Of a stretch of 64,000 nt of DNA, positions 56,713 through 64,000 are shown piece after piece. Within the stretch, counting starts at the first letter, position 1, and each line of letters opens with the position of its first letter. The position numbers and the translations under genes were made by a program. The notes below the pieces were generated by a model that worked only from the letters and a program-made list of their open reading frames with translations, was not told where the DNA came from and ran no database searches. The stretch comes from Arenicola marina (Eukaryota > Annelida > Polychaeta > Arenicolidae), in the NCBI GenBank assembly GCA_964019135.1, contig OZ025248.1:50895670-50959669 (forward strand). The letters run 5' to 3'.

Positions 56713-58550
56713 TAGTGCGTACGTCGTATTCTACCAATGGCGTTCGTCAGCAGGCATGCCAGTCACCATTCAGTCAAATTGATACCCCCCCCCCCCTCCT
56801 AGCGACAGCACCTAGCCACAGCCACAGCCTCTCACGGTACAAAAATGGTTACATTACCACCGAATGTATGACAAACCCCATTTATGATATAAATATTGGT
56901 CATAAAATATATCTGCGCGATAAATGCAATTGTATAGCTTCCAACGTGGTCTAAACATGACCGTCACACCACCATGACGTAAGCAACAGCCGAAAGAAAA
57001 GACGTAGTGGAGACCGGATCTTCTCAGTCATGTCTGGGTGTTCAGGCAATAGTTATCTCAGTCCCTTACCGCCCCCCCTCCCCGTGAACTCTCCTTCCCC
57101 ACTACCCTCAGCCGTTGGTCCGCAAGAGTGGGCGCCGTGCAGCCCTGACTACCTTGACGATTGAAAGTCACTTACAAGCAATCGCAATTCTGCTACAAAG
57201 ACTCCACGCCTATAAGTGGACAAAACACCCACTAACGTTCAACATAAGTTGACACATTACATGCTCATATCATCTTATTAAAGTAGTGTACCCTAACGTT
57301 AAAATGGACAATGCCCAACATTAACGCAGTAACATTACAAATTAACATTTAAAAAACCTTTTACCCTTACTTCCTTTTTATAAACGGACGAGTAGAATAT
57401 ACGCCAAACTTTCACAGCTACATTACGTATTCCTCTCCCATATATAAACCATGAAAAGACTCTCAAACATCCAGTTATTGCAAGGTAACTCCCCGGTTAT
57501 TGCCTTGGCTAACCTTAAGCACGGGCTCCAAATTTGACTACAGAATCCAATTACTTAAATGGAGACAAGGGATAAAGCTGCGTGGACCTAAAAGTGCAGG
57601 GAAAAGCCATTGCCTAACCTTCCGAAGAGGGCGAAAAAACCCTCCCATGGACCCATTCAATCGACGCCTCGAAAAATGGGTTTATCTTGCTGTGAATGCC
57701 CATAAAGCTTTGGCGCCACAGGATCGATATTGGTGCGGTCTATTTCGCTGGTGCTCCCCCCGGCTCTGGGCTTACGTGGCGGAAAAAGATCGGATGTAGA
57801 GTGGACGAGGACGGATGGGAAGGAGGGGTGGAGGGTAGGGTAGGCAGGGGCTGGCTGGTTGATGTGGCGTGTTCATATTATAGCCTAGTACGACACCCAA
57901 TTTCTGTCGAGGGAAGTGGTGGATTAACATCGGTGCCCAATCGAAATCGCAAGAAATGGCGCCAAAATCGACAAAGCAGACGGCAACTCGGTAAAAATCA
58001 CAAGCCCCGCGTTCTGTATATTACAGATGCAGTCGGCATCGCTTTTGAAATTGACACGGCCTTGTCAATTAGCCTTTTTACGAAGTGGGTTTATGGCTTC
58101 GAATGGTTCGAGCCGCAAAAGGGGTCCACTTCTAGGATCTAGACTCCCTGGTCCACTCAGGATGCGAGGTTATCGCACTCACCGAGATTGCGGCGTCGGA
58201 GGTTTTAGAGCTCCATGCCACGGCATAGCCTTTTCTAGCGAATGTTATTGATTGCTCCATTTATTCGCTGAAACATCATTTAGCGCAAATTCTTTACAAC
58301 ATGCGTGGGTCGCGAGCGACCAAAATAACTTGTGGCCTGAATGTATCAACGATATCATTGTTAGATTAGTCAATATCTCAATGCCACTCGTCTCACCAGC
58401 CCATAAGGTCTTGAAAAAGTGAGAACGGAGTGTTTTCTTCTGGTGAGACATTAACTGTGTGATGAAGTGGGTAAATTGATTATGTGATTGATCGATTGAT
58501 CATGGGATAAGTACCCTTTAGTGAGTGTCATTTTCTAAGTTCACGTAAGA
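56713..58550. other. Unique sequence, no recognised gene
   Basis: C-rich spots near 56785 and 57075. Frames at 57500-57799 and 57696-58142 overlap and lack any recognised domain. Confidence 0.35.
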
Positions 58551-58555
58551 ATGGG

Positions 58556-58574
58556 TGACGTCAATGTGACGTCA
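58556..58574. promoter_or_regulatory. Tandem full CREs, 11 bp apart
   Basis: TGACGTCA occurs at 58556-58563 and again at 58567-58574, one helical turn apart. An ATG at 58579 opens a 41-codon frame (MSIKNSAVCCLHEQISGTQK and on) ending at 58704. It is too close to the CREs for them to be its upstream promoter, unless transcription starts within them. Confidence 0.4.
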
Positions 58575-58691
58575 CAAAATGAGCATTAAGAACAGTGCAG
58601 TTTGCTGTCTGCATGAGCAGATTAGCGGTACACAAAAAGCGGAACCCATTGAGAGCGGCCAGCTATCCGAGTTAAATCCCTTCCCCAACCA

Positions 58692-58911
58692 CGCTCCCTG
58701 TTGAATGGAATGGAATGTTGGTGTTTTAGGCCACTTTTGTGCACATACAGGCTAAATTGGGCCAAGGAACCTCCCGAGACGATGAAGGATGAAGGAATGA
58801 AACATGCCCCAGATTAGGTGCCCGAGCCCGGATTCGAACCCAGGACCTATTGATCTGCGGTCTAGTGCGCTAACCACTACACCAGGGAGGCCCTCCCGCT
58901 CCCTGTTGAAT
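58692..58911 (-). mobile_element. Intact tRNA-derived SINE with 15-bp target-site duplication
   Basis: The element (58707-58896, about 190 bp) is flanked by perfect copies of CGCTCCCTGTTGAAT at 58692-58706 and 58897-58911, proving insertion by retroposition. On the - strand it starts with a 74-nt tRNA-like head (58891 to 58818). The head has A box TGGTGTAGTGGTTAGC and a perfect B box GGTTCGAATCC. A non-tRNA body follows (CATCGTCTCGGGAGG, TTTAGCCTGTATGTGCAC, AAAAGTGGCCTAAAA), ending in a CATTCC-type repeat and not poly(A). Pol III would transcribe it from the internal boxes. A partner LINE recognising the 3' tail would supply reverse transcriptase. The insertion joins what was a continuous sequence. 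Confidence 0.95.
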
Positions 58912-59226
58912 CCTCATGGAATGCCACGTAATCCGGCCCTCAATTTCTGAAACAACTACTCCTCCCCACCCTCTCTCCAATCTGCACACTTGGTCGTCAG
59001 GTTAAAGCCCTACTTCACCGAGATGCTAGATATGTCTTCAAGGATCTGGATCAAATTTGCCCTAATCATTACTAACCAGACAGGGGCAGTTTTATTTGTG
59101 AATGATAAACATGTGTTTTGTAAGACATCTCTTAGTCTGATAATTTCATTTTCCTGGAAGTTTTTTTGGCCCACATTCTCTTTCATGCGCTCAAATTGTG
59201 GTATATATTTCATATTTTCAACTGAG
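58912..59226. other. Non-coding, nothing recognised
   Basis: Unique sequence between the SINE and the 51-bp array. Confidence 0.4.
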
Positions 59227-59587
59227 TATTTCTGCTGCTTTCTGACTGACCCTGCTGTCTGTCTCTCTTTACCTTGAATTTTCTGCTGCTTTCTGACTGA
59301 CCCTGCTGTCTGTCTCTCTTCACCTTGAATTTTCTGCTGCTTTCTGACTGACCCTGCTGTCTGTCTCTCTTTACCTTGAATTTTCTGCCGCTTTCTGACT
59401 GACCCTGCTGTCTGTCTCTCTTTACCTTGAATTTTCTGCTGCTTTCTGACTGACCCTGCTGTCTGTCTCTCTTTACCTTGAATTTTCTGCCGCTTTCTGA
59501 CTGACCCTGCTGTCTGTCTCTCTTTACCTTGAATTTTCTGCTGCTTTCTGAGTGACCATGCTGTCTGTCTCTCTTTACCTTGAATTG
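59227..59587. repeat. 51-bp minisatellite, about 7 copies
   Basis: Units contain TTTTCTGCTGCTTTCTGAC, TGACCCTGCTGTCTGTCTC and TTTACCTTGAA. Variants are GCCGC for GCTGC and CTTCACC for CTTTACC. It is pyrimidine-rich on the +. On the - strand each unit reads a purine-rich exon-like stretch ending CAAG|GTAAAG. Confidence 0.95.
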
Positions 59588-59589
59588 TT

Positions 59590-60530
59590 ACCTACCATGG
59601 TCGGCCAGTAGTCCGGTTAAGCCGATGTCTGCACAAAGCTGGCTACAAATGTGCCGTCCGCGGTTTCTTCTGTCTGACCCAATTTTACACCATTTTTTCT
59701 TCTTTCGCTCTTAAATGGACTTACTTCACCTGAACCGCTTTGCTAAAAAAGTTTCTCTCCTGATATTAAACCTTACCCCACCTTACATGAGGCCTAGACC
59801 CCCTCTGACTCCCAAGCTTTAACGCTATATATTTATGCTAAACTCCGTTTAATCATGAACTTCACTCCCTTCATATGGATCCCTCCATGTTTAGCTAAAC
59901 CGGACCTCTTTGCCTCATCCTGATTTACCGGACAATAAATGACAAACTTTGGTATCGAGACATATTCGGCGCCGCTTTACCTCCAGATTTCCCATGATGC
60001 CATGGACTTTGCTCCGTGTTCCGCGCCAGAATATCCGTATTAACCTTAATCATGTGATCCACATGAAACTCTTTTCTTCCGAAATTGTAACAGAATCAAA
60101 TATCAAGAAATATATCTTTCATTATCCGGATAACAACAGCCTCCATGAAATCCATAGGGTACGTCGGATTATCCTTCAAAATGTCAGTGGCGTAGTCCAT
60201 TCACAAGTTCAGTATCCCGGCATGCAATGCAAGCGTTCCATGCACGTGTTCGTTAATCTGTCGGCCAGCGCGGTTGGTGGCCCATTTCGCTGTCCACCTA
60301 ACCTCCCACAGGCTGGTGCTCCATTCATATCGGCCTGTTATCACTGAATAATGAACGGGCCTACAGTATCAAGGTATTATCAGCGTTCCTTCATTGTCCC
60401 CGCGCGGTTAAAGATACAGAACATGTATATTTCATCCCCATATGGTCGCCTGCAACACTGGGATCACATTTCATCCGTTCACATGGAGAGGTTTGTATAT
60501 ATATATATACATATGACTATTGCTGATTTT
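59590..60530. other. Unique sequence, no recognised gene
   Basis: A 132-codon frame at 59949-60347 was inspected without recognising a domain. TA tract at about 60495-60510. Confidence 0.35.
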
Positions 60531-60532
60531 TG

Positions 60533-60557
60533 GTGATATATAGTCTATATATATCAC
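60533..60557. repeat. Perfect 10-bp inverted repeat with 5-nt loop
   Basis: GTGATATATA (60533-60542), loop GTCTA, TATATATCAC (60548-60557). Confidence 0.8.
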
Positions 60558-60559
60558 TA

Positions 60560-62100
60560 TGGTGCGGGCTATGCTCTGACCAGACAGAGCCTGCGCGCCA
60601 GTTGTTACGACCTAATTATATAACTGAGTAGCTGGTTGTATTAATTCGACAAGGCCTTTGTCGCGAATGGCACCGGTAGAATGTATGGCGAAGCGATGGC
60701 AGCAATGGGCTGGCATGTCAGTCATCGGACTGCCTGTCCGTCTGTCTGTCTGTTCGTCTGTCCCACTGAAACACACCACTGACGGTGGGGGAGCGGGGGG
60801 GGGGGTGCTGTGGCAGATGAGGCGGCCGTGTGTGTGTGTGTGTGTCCTAGGGGGGTGGGGGTGAGGGGGTGGGGGGGGGGGGTGGATGGGTACGTATTAG
60901 CAGTGTCAATAATGAGCCATGTGGCATTGACGTTTGTGGTCAGTGACTCGCATCTTGCTGGCTACTTAATCACTTCCCTCTTTTCAACGTCCGCGACATC
61001 GCTTCCGGTTCCGCTATTGTTAAACCAACCCTCAACCCCTCTCTGCACACACCTGATTTCTTGCCACCGACCCACCCCCTTTTCTTTCCCGGGCGTTAAA
61101 TCAAGACCCCCCCCCACCCCCCCACCCACCCAGCCCTTGTGGTATCCCGATAATCCGCTTCAGTACAAATCACGCGAGATCGTTACATCGCGAGATATCG
61201 ACCATCGACCGGTTGGTGTGACCACAATGCCCCCCACCCCCCAACATACCCCCACCCTCCTTAAGTAATTCCCCCACACCTACCATAGCAAGACCCAGGC
61301 CGCCCATATAGTAAGCCTTACTCTCCTGCAATAGTAAGACCTACCCCCCCCCCCCCCCCGCCCACACACACACACGACAATCAGGGGTGGTGCCTCCCGT
61401 GAGAAGGGGGCGTCACGGTTCACTTGTGGCACGCGACCTCCCTCCGGGTGCCCGCTCTTGTATGGCACCCCACCTGCACCCCCTTTTCATCCCACCCCAC
61501 ATCCACCACTACCCTCACCCACTACCCCTATCTACTGCCACTCCACGCCCTTTGTGCTACGACCCCGCCTCCCACTTCCACCCTCACCCTTCCCCACACA
61601 CCCACTGTATATATCTATGTATCACAGTATGAGTATGGTGTGGGGGGTGGGGTGGAAAGGGTTTGACCAAATGTCGCTGCTTGGGGGCACGGGCCCAGGG
61701 GTGGGTTTGGGCGGATGGGGAGTGGGGGTGGGGAGTGAAACAGGGTGGGGGGTAAATAAGGTCAGGTCGTGAAGTGGACCATAGGTTTCCGTTTCTTACA
61801 AATAATTAAATATTTCTTTATATCGAAATCTGCATTCAAAATCTACTTTCTTTCAGAGCCACCTGACACTTTGAAAATGGTGGTCAGGGTTGGGGGTGGG
61901 GGTAGGCGTGGGGGGAGGAGGCAGCCCCTTGCGCTGATTTTAACACAGAGGTTTAACATTTCGCATTCAAATTGCAAACCAACACCCCCGATGGAAAATC
62001 AGTCCTGCAATTCTGCATCTGCGTGTAAATAGTTTTTTCTTCAGTCTCGTTCGCACCCCCCCCCCCCCCCCGGCCACACACACACACACACACTTGTATC
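60560..62100. other. Non-coding with alternating G-rich and C-rich blocks
   Basis: G-rich 60785-60890, C-rich 61080-61135 and 61340-61600 (16-nt C run at 61344-61359), G-rich 61640-61755. There is a 16-nt C run at 62056-62071 followed by a CA microsatellite to about 62093. No gene is supported. Confidence 0.5.
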
Positions 62101-63180
62101 GTGTTATTCTTGGTGACTCAAAGTGTACTACCAGACATTGACTTTCTGGTGCTCACTAATGTATGAAATAGTACACAAAAGCAAACCTCGCAAAAGAGTA
62201 AGATGAGTTAAGACTACAGCATGTCGGCAAGATTCAATCATAAGAAGCCGGCGGAGACCGGGGAGGAGTAAAAAACGCCCGGTCATGTACCAGTTGAAAC
62301 ACGCGTGCCCCAGTGGATTACGTGATCGCCCATTATCACCAAACATGGGATAAAGGTATACAGTGCGGCCATCTAGCGGTTTAATGTCGCAAGTCGCCCA
62401 CTACCATAAACTCCACATATTTCTCTTTCACCACCACACAGGCCGCGCGGGTAGGCATCGCATCTCAAGATCATCGCATCGGCAAACTGACACCAGCTTC
62501 ACATAATGGAGATGGAAGCGAGGGAGACAGTGTCTGGTGCTGGCTTCTGTCCCACCTCAACGGTCATATAGCCCACCCCTCGCCTCCCAAACTAGCCCCC
62601 TACGCCATCAAGCCTCACCCCCCCCTCCCTGTACCCCCTCCCGCCCTCAGCGTCAAGACGGCCCCGCCTCTAACTCGTCATAAATCTCGCGGACGTCGAT
62701 ACCTGGACGGTGACTACGATAGACTACGCTGAGAGCTTTGAACAACCGGACACCACGGCTCAGCCTCGTGTCTGCCGGACCCCTCTAATTGTTACCCCCC
62801 CCCCTCACTGTCTCCCGTTTAGCTCATACCCATACCCAGCTCCCAGCCCTTTGTGACATGCCCCGCCCTCCTCCCCCTCGCTCGCGCCCCCTTGCGCGCG
62901 TCAGGTTAATTGAATATCAATGGTGTTCTTAAATCGCTCCTTTATGCCTCACTTAAGGAGGTTAAACGTTGGGGACTTTATGGGACAAAAGCTGCTCGCA
63001 ATATCGCTTCGCAGCGTCCCGAGATAATCCGTTGGCATGGTGACCAATATTAATGTCCATCCCCCCCCCTCACCCCGGCAGGTTGGAGCATGGACCCTAC
63101 ACGCCCAGAGATCGATGTACGTTTCACTCGGCGGTTGATGCATTCGTCTTCGCGTCGCACGATTGTTTTCTTGTGGCGTG
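62101..63180. other. Non-coding, nothing recognised
   Basis: GGCCATCTAGCGG at about 62366-62379 is a weak CTCF-like match. C-rich DNA at 62600-62880. Confidence 0.4.
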
Positions 63181-63184
63181 CAGA

Positions 63185-63627
63185 TTGTGACAAGTAGGGT
63201 TCAGACCGTAGATTGTGATCCGTACTCCGTGACCCGTAGGATTTCACCCGTAAATTCTGATCTTCAGGTTGTGACCTCTACGCTATAGCCAGTAGGAATG
63301 GTCCCTTAGGCTATATGAACAGTAAGTTGTGATCTGTGGTTTGCGACCAGGAGCCGATGACCCGTAGTCAGTGATCCGTAGTCAGTGATCGGTAGTCTGT
63401 GACCCGTAGTCAGTGACCCGTAGTCAGTGACCCGTACTCTGTGACCCGTAGGCTGTGATCGGTACTTTGTGACCCGTAGGCTGTGACCCGTACTATGTGA
63501 CCCGCAGGCTGTGACCCGTAGTCGGTGACCCGTAGGCTGTGATCGGTACTTTGTGACCCGTAGGCTGTGACCCGTACTATGTGACCCGCAGGCTGTGACC
63601 CGTAGTCGGTGACCCGTAGGCTGTGAT
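63185..63627. repeat. 14-bp tandem repeat with an 84-bp higher-order unit
   Basis: GTGACCCGTAGKCT-type 14-mers are clean from about 63358 and degrade upstream toward 63185. GGCTGTGATCGGTACTTTG at 63451 recurs at 63535 with identical following order, giving a six-unit (84-bp) higher-order period. Confidence 0.93.
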
Positions 63628-63674
63628 ATCGAATATCATGCAAGCCCCCAAAACTTGAATGGTACACATGGCAT

Positions 63675-63770
63675 GGTACTTTGGGACACCTTTGTTCATA
63701 CATGGGCTGAAACGACCCAGGAACCCCTGGGACAAACGAGATGAAAAGACGAAACAAACCAGACCTAAGT
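63675..63770 (-). mobile_element. Diverged SINE 3'-part
   Basis: On the - strand CATCTCGTTTGTCCCAGGGG, TTCCTGGGTCG, TTTCAGCCCATGTATG and AACAAAGGTGTCCCAAAG follow the SINE body and tail in order but with many changes. It is closest to the 3935-4080 copy. Confidence 0.5.
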
Positions 63771-63864
63771 GGGATTCGGTTGGGGCATTAAATGGCAGGT
63801 ATTGCCAGCATTTAATTAAGCTTATGTTCTGTCTGAGAAAGACAAAAATACTCAAACAGACTTG

Positions 63865-63893
63865 AATAATTGAATTGAATTGATTGATTGATG
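63865..63893. repeat. ATTG-type simple repeat
   Basis: AATTGAATTGAATTGATTG and following GATTGATG. Confidence 0.8.
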
Positions 63894-64000
63894 GAACAAA
63901 CAGCATATAAACAGTTGATGACATACCAAAACAATTTCCCCAGATGATGGTCTCCTGTTATAATGTCCCCATAGCAGAGAGGAAGGGGGGGAGGGAGGTA

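Noticed and set aside
58818..58891. Functional tRNA gene
   Set aside because: Both boxes are good, but the sequence is joined to a SINE body and bounded by target-site duplications, so it is the SINE head.

Overview
This window is nuclear DNA from a eukaryote, almost certainly an animal and most likely a marine-type invertebrate bilaterian. The reasons are these. There is no operon-like gene packing. Outside tandem arrays no open frame exceeds about 190 codons, and the longest ones are low-complexity, which is what chance gives over 64 kb in six frames. There are tRNA-derived SINEs, very abundant minisatellites and an assembly gap of 200 N. Single sites match animal regulatory motifs (CTCF, RFX X-box, ETS, CRE, NF-Y). 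I cannot name the species. I recall amphioxus being described as rich in intronic minisatellites that touch splice junctions, but that is an unverified memory and not an identification.

Layout. 0-20 kb: mostly unique non-coding DNA with alternating G-rich and C-rich blocks, small tandem repeats (44-bp at 2.2 kb, 53-bp at 3.5 kb, 15-18-bp at 9.9-10.5 kb), a full-length SINE at 12.0 kb and a possible reverse-transcriptase relic at 11.4 kb. 20-32.3 kb: a dense minisatellite cluster in which four large arrays (39-bp x about 95, 23-bp x about 92, 40-bp x about 17, 55-bp x about 41) fill roughly 70 per cent of the DNA. 32-43.7 kb: GC-box repeat, two promoter-plus-start-codon candidates (33.8 and 35.5 kb), a CT microsatellite and SINE tails. 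43.74-43.94 kb: gap. 44-55 kb: X-box/CCAAT and CTCF-like sites, degenerate tRNA-like elements, and 66-, 10- and 21-bp arrays. 55-64 kb: a 298-bp tandem duplication, tandem CREs, a SINE flanked by a perfect 15-bp target-site duplication, a 51-bp array and a 14/84-bp higher-order array.

No protein-coding gene can be called with confidence. The large open frames in the arrays (over 1,100 codons at 20-23.4 kb) are open in several frames and on both strands at once, so they reflect repeat structure and not a protein. A few short ATG frames with good start context beside promoter-type motifs are listed as candidate first exons with low confidence.

The most interesting structural theme is that three unrelated minisatellites (39-, 55- and 51-bp units) each carry a near-consensus splice donor in nearly every unit. 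In about three dozen copies of the 39-bp unit, one strand reads as a pyrimidine tract followed by AG|GT, the layout of a recursive-splice site. A second theme is a tRNA-derived SINE family with one intact, clearly retroposed copy and several 3'-tail-only copies.
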